Source: Clostridia bacterium (GTDB lineage: Bacteria; Bacillota; Clostridia; Oscillospirales; CAG-382). Taken from it: a stretch of DNA of 13,077 nt. Below the pieces are notes generated by a model. That model did not search any database, was not told the origin of the DNA, and saw only the letters and a program-made list of their open reading frames with translations. Made by a program: the position numbers and the translations under genes. Shown piece by piece: positions 6,881 through 13,077 of the stretch; positions within the stretch are counted from its first letter, which is position 1, and every line of letters starts with the position of its first letter. Location: contig CAAEDF010000132.1 of the NCBI GenBank assembly GCA_900754535.1, positions 1 to 13,077 of the forward strand, given 5' to 3'.

Positions 6881-7297
6881 TTATTCGATGTTCAGCTCGG
6901 CGCAGTCTGCGTCGATTTGGGCTTTCAACGCGGCTCTCGCTGCGAGAAAGTCCTTGTACGAGGCGATCTTCGCCTTTGCCTCGTCGCTCGACTTGGAGCC
7001 GCCATATACGCCGAGATTGGCGGCGTTGTACTCGTTGATGAGCTTCTGCTCGTAGTTGGCGTCCCACATCGAGCGGATGACGGCCTCCGTGATCTTGTTG
7101 ATCGATACGGAAGCCCATACGATTACCTCATAGCAGGAATACTGCGTGCGCGAACTTTCGGCGGCGGGCTGATCTTCGCCCTCTGCCATGATCTGCTGCG
7201 GTGCGGCCTCTTCCTGAATATCCCAACGGTAGATGTAGCTGCCGTTGCCTACGGCCTCGAATTTAGACGGCCTTGCATCGTAATACGAACGTGTCAT
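6881..7297 (-). CDS. Unknown tail-region protein overlapping the RT gene end
   Basis: The 138-aa protein begins MTRSYYDARPSKFEAVGNGS. Its C-terminal half is helical and charged (IRSMWDANYEQKLINEYNAA; DEAKAKIASYKDFLAARAAL). I do not recognise its family. The size and a C-terminal helical region with a Trp recall small tail-assembly chaperones, but that is a weak analogy. The ATG at 7297 lies inside the last 11 codons of the RT gene (35-bp overlap in another frame), and the next gene follows after 9 bases. It therefore ties the DGR to the tail operon. Confidence 0.7.
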   Translation of the reverse strand: MTRSYYDARPSKFEAVGNGSYIYRWDIQEEAAPQQIMAEGEDQPAAESSRTQYSCYEVIVWASVSINKITEAVIRSMWDANYEQKLINEYNAANLGVYGGSKSSDEAKAKIASYKDFLAARAALKAQIDADCAELNIE

Positions 7298-8300
7298 AGA
7301 ATTGTGATTTAATGATGGTTTTGAGTAAATGTTTTGAGTTGGAGACTTTCGCCCATCCGTACCAACTGCATAATCGCTGCTTGTAGTCCCTTGCGCTGAT
7401 ATTGAGTTTCTTATTCAGACGCGCGGCCATGCGGCAGAAATTCTGCTTGATGGATTTGCGCATGAGCGTTTGGTTGTGGTAGAACACGAACCCGACGAAA
7501 TCGAGGCCGCGCCCGTGCTTGTCCGCCCGGTTCTCGGCAATCGGAAATATCTGCTCGTTGCCTTTCAGCGTCAGTTTCAAGGCCGCGAGATACTTCTTGA
7601 TGTCGGCCAGCAGGATGTGCAGTTCCTCTTTCGTGGAGGCGAGAAATACCATGTCATCGGCATATCGGAAATAGTACCGCACCCGCTTCTCCTCCTTGAT
7701 CCAATGGTCGAAGTAGGCAAGCATCAGGTTTGCGAAGTATTGGCTCAAATAGTTGCCGATAGGCACGCCGTCGGTGCTGTCGATGATCGTATCGAGCAGG
7801 GCGAGCGTATCCTTGCATTTGATTTTGCGGCGGATGATGGCTTTCAATACGTCGTGGTCTATCGACGGGTAGAACTTCCGGATGTCGATTTTGAGGCAAT
7901 ATCGGGCGTTTTCCCGGTCTTTGATAGCCCTCTTGACATTCCGCATCGCTCCATGAATGCCGCGCCCCTTGATGCAGCTATACGTGTCTTTCGTGAAGAC
8001 CGAAACCCATATCGGTTCGAGGATATTCATGATCGCATGATGCAGAATGCGGTCGGGGTAATACGGCAATCGAAATATGATCCTCTCTTTCGGCTCATAG
8101 ATCGTGAACGTGCTGTATTCGGAGTTTTTGAATGTACGATTTTTCAGCGTTTCATGCAGGGCAAGGATATTCGCTTCACGGTTCTTGTCGTGAAGTAAGA
8201 CGCCATACGAGCGGAGTTTCCCGCGCCTTGCCTTTTCATCGGCGAGGCGGAGGTTATCCAGCGATATGATCTTTTCGTATAAGTTTCCTATGCGCTTCAT
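7263..8300 (-). CDS. Diversity-generating retroelement reverse transcriptase
   Basis: The protein is 345 aa from the ATG at 8300, and the N-terminus MKRIGNLYEKIISLDNLRLA is typical of DGR RTs. Visible motifs are the catalytic Asp in LKIDIRKFYPSID (Asp139), the IGNYLSQ motif at 181-187, the YADD box at 213-216 and GLDFVGFVFY at 265-274. The motif-4 form (I/V/L)GxxxSQ is the hallmark separating DGR RTs from retron and group II intron RTs, which have QG. The enzyme copies the TR RNA into cDNA with errors at adenines, which then replaces the VR of the target gene. The TR lies directly upstream. The reading frame is open further upstream through the TR, but it has no typical RT sequence there. The C-terminus overlaps the next gene by 35 bp. 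All catalytic residues are intact. Confidence 0.95.
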   Translation of the reverse strand: MKRIGNLYEKIISLDNLRLADEKARRGKLRSYGVLLHDKNREANILALHETLKNRTFKNSEYSTFTIYEPKERIIFRLPYYPDRILHHAIMNILEPIWVSVFTKDTYSCIKGRGIHGAMRNVKRAIKDRENARYCLKIDIRKFYPSIDHDVLKAIIRRKIKCKDTLALLDTIIDSTDGVPIGNYLSQYFANLMLAYFDHWIKEEKRVRYYFRYADDMVFLASTKEELHILLADIKKYLAALKLTLKGNEQIFPIAENRADKHGRGLDFVGFVFYHNQTLMRKSIKQNFCRMAARLNKKLNISARDYKQRLCSWYGWAKVSNSKHLLKTIIKSQFYDTFVLRCKAV

Positions 8301-8439
8301 TTCGACGCTTTGCTTTTCATATTCGGGGCGTTCGGCAGTTCGGGAGGCCCGAAACCGCCTACTAACTCCTTTTTGAGGTGATATTTTTTGCCGAGAGGCA
8401 GGGTCGTTGCTCTCAAAATTTATGTTTTTACCTTTCTGA
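8301..8439 (-). ncRNA. TR-RT spacer with two hairpins
   Basis: These 139 nt separate the template repeat from the RT start. In the Bordetella BPP-1 DGR the spacer after TR (about 140 nt) is needed for cDNA priming and folds with the RT. Here two stems are seen: 8339-8353 (TTCGGG/CCCGAA, 3-nt loop) and 8393-8414 (GAGAG with GCA pairing to TGCTCTC with one bulge). The matching length and folding support a working TR RNA that runs through this spacer. Confidence 0.6.
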
Positions 8440-8447
8440 AAATCATT

Positions 8448-8555
8448 GGCGAGACCTGACATTCGCATTCGTATTCGAGGGCGTGTTATTCGAATTCGCA
8501 TACGCAAAACCGGCATTCGCGCTGTTATTCGCATTACCGCTGAACAGGACACCGC
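8448..8555 (-). repeat. DGR template repeat (TR)
   Basis: This 108-base non-coding repeat matches 9000-9107 in the target gene at an exact offset of 552. Of 26 adenines on its coding strand, 19 differ in the VR (7 read as G, 6 as T, 6 as C), and none of the other 82 positions differ. Homology can be carried to 8440 with three more adenine-only differences. Read in the target frame it has ten Asn (AAY) codons, the usual design of TRs because AAY can become many residues. It lies 26 bases after the stop of the 115-aa gene and upstream of the RT gene on the same strand. Confidence 0.96.
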
Positions 8556-8581
8556 AAGAGCAACCAACCTTTATACATCCA

Positions 8582-8929
8582 TTACTCCAAGTAGTACCGC
8601 GTTCCAGATGCCCGCATCGTTACCCGTCGCGGGAATTTGTCCATCTCCCGAATCTTGGCGAGGACATATTTGATTTCCCGCGAATTGGTGAAGAACTTGC
8701 GTGCGTCGCGGTCGGGGTCGTCCCGATTCATCTTGATCTTGACGAGCGTCCGATCTGATCCGAACTTCGTTTTCACTCCTTCGATGTAGTCGCAGACCCA
8801 AAAGGTGAGGTTAATCAACTTCTGCTGCGTTGTTTCGGGGTAGTTAAAATGCTTGTTGGTTTCGTCGGCGGGGATTTTCAGGAAATCCAGCGAACCGTCA
8901 TCTTCCATCGGATTATGGTTATTCTCCAT
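8582..8929 (-). CDS. 115-aa DGR-associated protein, unknown function
   Basis: The protein lies between the DGR target and the TR, where the accessory gene avd usually sits, but I see no Avd-like four-helix pattern. The N-terminal 35 residues are acidic and probably loose. Residues 36-115 look like a compact mixed domain: NLTFWVCDYIEGVKTKFGSD, TLVKIKMNRDDPD, KFFTNSREIKYVLAKIREMD, then PRRVTMRASGTRYYLE. Alternating beta-like strands, basic residues and one central helix would suit an OB-type or similar nucleic-acid-binding fold, but this is a guess from sequence texture. It starts 50 bases after the target stop. It may help the RT or bind TR RNA or cDNA, or be an unrelated phage protein. Confidence 0.75.
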   Translation of the reverse strand: MENNHNPMEDDGSLDFLKIPADETNKHFNYPETTQQKLINLTFWVCDYIEGVKTKFGSDRTLVKIKMNRDDPDRDARKFFTNSREIKYVLAKIREMDKFPRRVTMRASGTRYYLE

Positions 8930-8972
8930 TGTCGTATCGTTTAATTATTGGCCGAGCGTGTTTTCTGTGGCG

Positions 8973-8993
8973 TTATCCGTTATGCGGGGATAA
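8973..8993 (-). other. Small hairpin just after the VR
   Basis: TTATCC (8973-8978) and GGATAA (8988-8993) form a 6-bp stem with a 9-nt loop spanning the target stop codon. DGRs often need a hairpin or cruciform just downstream of the VR for efficient retrohoming. This one has the right place, but its stem is shorter and its loop longer than the usual form, so its role is tentative. Confidence 0.35.
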
Positions 8994-10407
8994 AGCAAAG
9001 GCGAGACCCGACATACGCAGACGCAGCCGAGGGCGCGTAAGCCGAATACGCAGACGCAAAACCGGCATACGCGCCGGAATGCGCATTACCGCCGAACAGG
9101 ACACCGCGCAATGCTTCGGCCGTCGGGATGTTGGTATAGTGGTAGTCGCAGAAATAGGTCGAAGAACCGCCTCCTACGACGGAGGGCATGATCTCTCCTC
9201 CCTCGCCGAAAATCACCTCTTTGACATATCCCTCTGCGCGGGCCTCGTTGCCTACATGGGCGTAGCCGTCGTAACCGCTATCCGAGAATTTGGCCGGATC
9301 GGTGCAGACGAATACCTTGCTCAACCCGTCGCCGCCATTCTCCTCGGTCGGGCTGATCCGGATGTTGATGCCGTCCGTCCATTGCCAAACATGACCGAAA
9401 GGATTCTCGACACCCCGATAGCGCGGAACCATGACCGTGCATCGGGTCGATCCGTCCTCATTGATGACGGGGTATGCTACCTCGCCCGTGCCGTTTCCGA
9501 GTTCGTCGGTATGGCCGCACGGCACGAACGGATAATAGCCGTTGAATCCGCTCCAATCGGACATGTTTGTTACACCTGCTCCGAGGCCGCCCTGCGCATA
9601 ACCGTTGCTGTCCTTTTCCGCATTGAATGCCGCCTGCGAGTTGAGCGTGGCATATTCGATGGCGAAGAGCCAATACAGTTCTTTTTGGATGTCGTAGGTC
9701 ATGCAGTTCCATTCCGTCGAACCGGACTTGCGTTTGCGGGCGTAATTGCGGAAATTGGTACGGGAGATACCCGTCGCCGGGCGTCCGAGGAACGTGCGAT
9801 AGGTTCCGTCATACGCCGTATTGTTGTTGCCGCCTCGGTAGTCGGCATCCATATTCACGACCGAGCAGAGGGTCGTCGTGCTGCGCTGTATGGTAGCCTG
9901 ATACGCCGAAACGTATCTATTCCCTGGGACGAGACGATAGCCGGGGAGAGGGTACTCGCTGATGCGTCCCCGCCGCTTCGTGCCGTCAGTCTCGAATTTG
10001 CGGTAGTGCATGGGAAGTTCGACCATGACCTGACCCCGCGAGCCGTCGCGCGTCTGTCCCGTCCAATTTGCCGGATTGAGATATTCCACGACCTCGCCGT
10101 CGTCGTTGAGCAGGCAGCCTTTCATCCGGTTGTGGATCGGCAGGCTCTTGTGCAGGGAGAGATTGCCGATACGGGTGCAGGCAGGCGAGGATACAGCGGT
10201 GTCGAACTCGATGCCGTAGCTGCATTCCTCCTCCATGTAAGGCAGGAGCGTTGCGAGCGCGGCCTTTTTGCTCTCGCCGTCCTCCAATACCTCGCAGATG
10301 AGATTGAACGGGTTAGTCCCCGATACGTCGGGCAAGTCGCTCAAACGCTTGCCGTTCTGAAAAGCCTCGATGATCTGTTCGAGGATAGCTTCTTGTGCTG
10401 CTGTCAT
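8980..10407 (-). CDS. DGR target, C-type-lectin-fold receptor-binding protein
   Basis: The 475-aa protein carries the VR at residues ~434-469, six residues before the end, as in other DGR targets. The N-terminal ~130 residues are helical then mixed and probably attach it to the tail. The middle and C-terminal region resembles FGE/C-type-lectin-fold proteins, with ENPFGHVWQWTDGINIR near residues 330-350 and a final strand pattern (YVGSRLCFIPA) like that closing CLec-fold DGR targets such as Bordetella Mtd. Relative to the TR, 14 residues are changed in the core (16 with extended homology), mostly Asn to Tyr, Ala, Ser or His. It starts 2 bases after the 50-aa gene and lies among tail genes, so it most likely displays the variable surface at the tail tip for host binding. 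That role follows from known phage DGRs. Confidence 0.92.
   Translation of the reverse strand: MTAAQEAILEQIIEAFQNGKRLSDLPDVSGTNPFNLICEVLEDGESKKAALATLLPYMEEECSYGIEFDTAVSSPACTRIGNLSLHKSLPIHNRMKGCLLNDDGEVVEYLNPANWTGQTRDGSRGQVMVELPMHYRKFETDGTKRRGRISEYPLPGYRLVPGNRYVSAYQATIQRSTTTLCSVVNMDADYRGGNNNTAYDGTYRTFLGRPATGISRTNFRNYARKRKSGSTEWNCMTYDIQKELYWLFAIEYATLNSQAAFNAEKDSNGYAQGGLGAGVTNMSDWSGFNGYYPFVPCGHTDELGNGTGEVAYPVINEDGSTRCTVMVPRYRGVENPFGHVWQWTDGINIRISPTEENGGDGLSKVFVCTDPAKFSDSGYDGYAHVGNEARAEGYVKEVIFGEGGEIMPSVVGGGSSTYFCDYHYTNIPTAEALRGVLFGGNAHSGAYAGFASAYSAYAPSAASAYVGSRLCFIPA
9000..9107 (-). repeat. DGR variable repeat (VR) in the target gene
   Basis: It aligns without gaps to the TR at 8448-8555. The coding-strand 5' side ends sharply at 9107, since 9108 onward does not match. 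The last nine bases before the final changed adenine (9000-9008) are identical and would include the initiation site of mutagenic homing. A further eight bases (8992-8999) fit if three more adenine differences are accepted. The changes fall on codons for the final strands of the lectin-like fold. Confidence 0.95.
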
Positions 10408-10409
10408 AA

Positions 10410-10562
10410 CTATTTGTTGTTTAAGAATTTGAAAACCGTTTTACCTTTCGTTGCGATGAACATCACCGACGATGCGGTATTCAGTCGCATTTTCTTCTGC
10501 TTACGGGATGCCGCCCATTGGCGCAACCGCCGCGATAGGGATATGAATACCGATGCGATCAT
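10410..10562 (-). CDS. Small basic protein ahead of the DGR target
   Basis: The protein is 50 aa, starting MIASVFISLSRRLRQWAASR and ending KTVFKFLNNK. It is strongly basic with a hydrophobic first third. The ATG at 10562 overlaps the stop of the 105-aa gene by 4 bp (ATGA), and its stop is 2 bases from the target start, so it fits tightly into the operon and may couple translation of the target. An ORF in this frame opens further upstream but would lie inside the 105-aa gene. I do not recognise the family. It could be a leader peptide for the target or a small structural protein. Confidence 0.6.
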   Translation of the reverse strand: MIASVFISLSRRLRQWAASRKQKKMRLNTASSVMFIATKGKTVFKFLNNK

Positions 10563-10876
10563 ACCTTTTCGACGTAAGTTCCAGCACCCCAATAGAGGTC
10601 GTGAGTGTTGAGAAAATCCGCATTCGGCGCAATCGCTTTTATCGCCATCGGCGACCAGTCGTTGAGAACTACCGGGGCGTCGGAAAACTCGTCGTCCTGA
10701 TAGCATTTTACGCTCAATACGGCATCCACGCTGGAACTGCTGTATTTGGGCCTGATGTAGAGCGAGAACAGTGCGTCATTCGGCAGGCTGAACCCATTTG
10801 CGAGGCTTTCGATCTTGCCATGCGAGAGGATGCGCCCGCCGTTCATAAATTCGCTGATGTAACCTTGTCTTCCCAT
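10559..10876 (-). CDS. 105-aa tail-region protein, unknown
   Basis: It starts MGRQGYISEFMNGGRILSHG and contains PNDALFSLYIRPKYSSSSVD and NDWSPMAIKAIAPNADFLNT. The pattern of alternating hydrophobic residues suggests a small beta-rich domain. Its position between the coiled-coil protein and the DGR target, with a 14-base gap upstream and 4-bp overlap downstream, suggests a tail-tip or fibre component. No family is recognised. Confidence 0.7.
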   Translation of the reverse strand: MGRQGYISEFMNGGRILSHGKIESLANGFSLPNDALFSLYIRPKYSSSSVDAVLSVKCYQDDEFSDAPVVLNDWSPMAIKAIAPNADFLNTHDLYWGAGTYVEKV

Positions 10877-10890
10877 AGTTTGATGTTGTT

Positions 10891-11553
10891 TTAATTGAAC
10901 CTGAAATTACCGTTTGCCGTGAGGCGGATCGACGAGAGCGTTACCAATCTGACCGTAGGCTCCGAAACTTTGATCTGAATCGTCTTGTAGAGGGCTACGT
11001 TACAGGTCGGGATGACATGGATGATGCTAATCCCGGCGGCGAGGATCGTGATACGCCCGTCGGGAGTTACCGATACGGCTTTGTCATCGCCGAGGAACAG
11101 CACATTCGGCTTAACACTTGCCGGAGCGAGCGTCGCGCGGATGAAATTCTCCGCCATATTGCCGACCAGCAGGCGCGAGGGGTATTCTACCGTCATCGCC
11201 GTAGGTACGAGGTTCAGCGGCTCCAATTCCGCAGCGGCGGCGATCACCTCCTCGCAATCCTCTTTCGCCTCAATCGCGGCGGCGGTGGCATTATTGGCAT
11301 TCGTCGTCGCGGTATTGGCGGCGGTCGTAGCAGCCTGCGCCCTTTGCGCGGCATTATCGGCCGTCTGCGCTGCGGAGTTTGCCGCGCTGGTGGCATCGGT
11401 CGCATTTTTCGTCGCCGACTTCATCCCCTCGACGACCGACTGGATATATTCGAGCGACACCTTGACGCTCTTGTTGAATATATCGACGCCGATAGTCCAC
11501 AGCCCTTTGAATGAGGTGCATTCGGGGAGTTCCGATATTTTCTTCTTTATCAT
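10891..11553 (-). CDS. Alanine-rich coiled-coil protein with Ig-like C-terminus
   Basis: The 220-aa protein has three parts. Residues 1-44 form a conserved-looking head (KISELPECTSFKGLWTIGVD). Residues 45-108 form an Ala/Thr/Asn-rich helix with near-heptad repeats (AAQTADNAAQRAQAATTAAN), typical of trimeric fibre shafts. Residues 115-195 form a BIG2-like beta domain (LGDDKAVSVTPDGRITILAA). This is the build of a tail-fibre or tip-shaft protein, possibly linking the tail tip to the DGR target. It starts 12 bases after the Dit-like gene. Codon choice in the Ala-rich part is repetitive GCN, so slippage there is possible. Confidence 0.75.
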   Translation of the reverse strand: MIKKKISELPECTSFKGLWTIGVDIFNKSVKVSLEYIQSVVEGMKSATKNATDATSAANSAAQTADNAAQRAQAATTAANTATTNANNATAAAIEAKEDCEEVIAAAAELEPLNLVPTAMTVEYPSRLLVGNMAENFIRATLAPASVKPNVLFLGDDKAVSVTPDGRITILAAGISIIHVIPTCNVALYKTIQIKVSEPTVRLVTLSSIRLTANGNFRFN

Positions 11554-11565
11554 ATCCTTGTAGAG

Positions 11566-12540
11566 TTAAATTCTAAATACGATGAGGCCCTCTTCCGGCT
11601 CGGTTATCACGACATCCTTATCCTCGGTCGCCAATACGCAGTAATTACCGTCGGGCCGCGAATCGGGAAAGGTCAGGGTTACGGTGAACTCGCACCACAC
11701 CCGCCCGTTGCGGCGAATATCGAATCGCGTTACCGTATTGCTCTTGTAGTAGCAATTATACTCCTCCAAAGCGTTGTCGTTGTATAATTTGCGTAATTCG
11801 GGTTTCAGCAGGGCGGTGAAAAGCGCATACCAGCGTTCCCAAAATTGAGCGATGCTATCGGCATAGATAAAGAGCTTCATCGCAACGTCTTTCGCCTTGT
11901 AGAAAACCGATTCTCCGTCATAGTCCACTCCGGGCCGATTGGTTACATCAATTTTCAGATTCTCGCGGACATTCGGGGCTTTCTGAATATTCCGATCCGT
12001 GCCGTCGAGGACATAGACCCCGAAGCGGGAAAAATCGACATCATCCATCTCGTAGCCGTTTTGCTTGAAGCCCGTCGGGGCTGTTGCATAGGGAGCTTGA
12101 TTCAGCAGCGTATTGTACTCGTTCAGGCTCTCGATGTCCGTCTCATCGGTCGGATAGACGGGCGGAAAGTCATCGGCGAAATTCAGCGTGATTTTTCCGA
12201 GCTGGATTTTGGCGGACAATGCGGGATTGGTCAGAAGCCGCAGTTTGTAGGACTTGCCGAGTTCGGCGAAGTCGAAGATATGATATGCCCCATCGGAAAG
12301 CACCTCGAACAGATCGCTCGCGCTCAAAATATCGGTGATGCAAAACGGTATCGAGAATGTCTTGCTGTCGAGGATCGGATTAGAGAGATCTGTTTCCTCG
12401 CCGTCATATTCGGGCCATTCGGTGCTATTCAGTTTTTTGAATGACGGCATCTGTACGAGTGCCTTGTACCCGTACTGCTCTACGAAGATGCCGTATTCGC
12501 TGAACGCATCCAGTCCGTCTATGAACAGCTTGCCTACCAT
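11566..12540 (-). CDS. Distal tail protein (Dit-like)
   Basis: The 324-aa protein begins MVGKLFIDGLDAFSEYGIFV, like siphovirus distal tail proteins. It shows two similar halves. Residues ~13-125 contain F..YGIFV, a segment on DILSASDLFEVLSDGAYHIF and a closing strand KITLNFADD. Residues ~170-294 contain FSRFGVYVLDG, DSIAQFWERWYALFTALLKP and FTVTLTFPDS. This suggests tandem duplication of a Dit-type half. Dit connects the tail tube to the tip complex. It overlaps the 162-aa gene by 7 bp. The assignment rests on the N-terminal pattern and gene order. Confidence 0.72.
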   Translation of the reverse strand: MVGKLFIDGLDAFSEYGIFVEQYGYKALVQMPSFKKLNSTEWPEYDGEETDLSNPILDSKTFSIPFCITDILSASDLFEVLSDGAYHIFDFAELGKSYKLRLLTNPALSAKIQLGKITLNFADDFPPVYPTDETDIESLNEYNTLLNQAPYATAPTGFKQNGYEMDDVDFSRFGVYVLDGTDRNIQKAPNVRENLKIDVTNRPGVDYDGESVFYKAKDVAMKLFIYADSIAQFWERWYALFTALLKPELRKLYNDNALEEYNCYYKSNTVTRFDIRRNGRVWCEFTVTLTFPDSRPDGNYCVLATEDKDVVITEPEEGLIVFRI

Positions 12541-13022
12541 AGGATTTTCGCGTTGTCCTGAACGATGTAACTCACCTCGGAATCCTTATCCTTTTCGACC
12601 TTGACGACCGCATATCCCGATGCCGCGACGGAGGCTTTTGCTCCGCACATTAGGAATAGCCGATTTCCGGCGGTTTCGCGGTATTTCAGCTCGGCGGTGG
12701 TATCTCCTATCAAAAAGACTTTCCGAGCCTCCAAAAGCGAGATTTCGCCACTGTCGATATATACCCCGTATCGCTCCGGGTGGTACTTCTTGAATCGTCT
12801 GAATGTGGCGATGTTGGGGAAGTTGTAGGCCGTCATAAATTCGACCCCTCGCGGGGAGAACATCAGCCCGATCAACTCTTCCAATGTCTCGTCGCCTTTG
12901 AACATGTCGCAGGCTTCGAGTTTTGCGGCCATTTCATACTGCCCGCTATCGGCGCATTGGGCTTGGGCGGCATCTTTGGCCGCCCTCCATTCCCTCTGTA
13001 TTCGTCTGATGAGTTCTTTCAT
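12534..13022 (-). CDS. 162-aa tail-region protein, unknown
   Basis: The N-terminal ~35 residues are a charged helix (MKELIRRIQREWRAAKDAAQ). The rest is mixed, with EELIGLMFSPRGVEFMTAYN and a beta-rich end (ISLLEARKVFLIGDTTAELK; NRLFLMCGAKASVAASGYAV). Its start abuts the stop of the upstream gene (TAA-ATG), and its stop overlaps the Dit-like start by 7 bp. The gene sits between the presumed tape measure and the distal tail protein. I do not recognise the family. Confidence 0.7.
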   Translation of the reverse strand: MKELIRRIQREWRAAKDAAQAQCADSGQYEMAAKLEACDMFKGDETLEELIGLMFSPRGVEFMTAYNFPNIATFRRFKKYHPERYGVYIDSGEISLLEARKVFLIGDTTAELKYRETAGNRLFLMCGAKASVAASGYAVVKVEKDKDSEVSYIVQDNAKILW

Positions 13023-13077
13023 TTAGCTGCGGAGTTTTAATCCTTTCCGGTCAATATCATCAACCGTGTTTTTGATG
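13023..13077 (-). CDS. C-terminal end of an upstream gene (partial)
   Basis: Only the last 17 or so codons lie in the window, ending IKNTVDDIDRKGLKLRS before TAA at 13023-13025. The frame is open to the window edge and its stop abuts the next start. Gene order (just before a small tail gene and Dit) makes a tape-measure protein plausible, but the fragment is too short to show it. Confidence 0.5.
   Translation of the reverse strand, partial: IKNTVDDIDRKGLKLRS

Noticed and set aside
8301..8567. Upstream extension of the RT reading frame to a start at 8567
   Set aside because: It would translate the TR and spacer. Typical DGR RT sequence begins at the ATG at 8300, and the extension is Arg/Ile/Met-rich with no family pattern.
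8582..8929. Annotating the 115-aa gene as avd
   Set aside because: Right position, but the sequence shows strand-rich texture and none of the helical pattern of Avd, so no gene name is given.
8929..10611. 560-aa open frame on the plus strand
   Set aside because: It lies antisense to the DGR target and its neighbours, has no recognisable domain, and is explained by codon bias of the minus-strand genes.
11221..11420. Tandem repeat array in the Ala-rich stretch
   Set aside because: The repetition follows from Ala/Thr/Asn codons of a coiled coil. Units are irregular at the DNA level.
1..13077. tRNA genes, CRISPR arrays or insertion sequences
   Set aside because: No cloverleaf, no regularly spaced direct repeats and no transposase reading frame were found.

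Overview
The window looks like the tail, host-recognition and lysis end of a temperate phage or prophage of a gut Bacteroidales bacterium. The evidence is: weak or absent Shine-Dalgarno sites, several matches to the Bacteroidetes -7 promoter element (TAnnTTTG), a lipoprotein with a Bacteroidetes-type surface-export motif (C-S-K-D-D), and tail proteins of the type common in Bacteroides-group siphovirus prophages. I cannot name the genus. Every gene I accept is on the minus strand, tightly spaced or overlapping by 4-35 bp, so transcription runs from high to low coordinates.

In transcription order, 13077-10410 holds the last 17 codons of an upstream gene (position suggests a tape-measure protein), a 162-aa unknown protein, a Dit-like distal tail protein with two related halves, an alanine-rich coiled-coil protein with an Ig-like C-terminus, a 105-aa unknown protein and a 50-aa basic protein.

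10407-7263 is a complete diversity-generating retroelement (DGR). It contains a 475-aa C-type-lectin-like target with a variable repeat (VR, 9000-9107) at its C-terminus, a 115-aa protein in the slot where the accessory gene avd often sits, an invariant template repeat (TR, 8448-8555), a ~139-nt spacer with two hairpins, and a DGR-type reverse transcriptase (RT). TR and VR differ at 19 of 108 positions, and all 19 are adenines of the TR coding strand. That is the signature of adenine-specific mutagenic retrohoming, and it changes 14 residues in the core (16 with the extended homology) near the target's C-terminus. The RT gene overlaps the next tail gene by 35 bp, so the DGR is built into the tail operon.

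7297-3905 holds a 138-aa unknown protein and a 988-aa tail-tip protein. 3863-1937 is a lysis module with its own promoter: a membrane-anchored GAF-like protein, a holin-like protein, a DUF5675-type endolysin candidate with an H...S-G-C motif, and a lipoprotein with a C-terminal membrane segment that looks like a one-gene spanin.

1936-1 is an accessory end. It has a promoter-like box inside an inverted repeat, a ~145-nt segment able to form a doubly pseudoknotted RNA, an Mrr-type restriction endonuclease, a surface lipoprotein, and a short promoter-hairpin-terminator unit that may encode a small RNA. No integrase, tRNA or CRISPR array is visible. The DGR presumably diversifies the phage's receptor-binding protein. 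The leader RNA and the 115-aa DGR-associated protein are the least explained elements.
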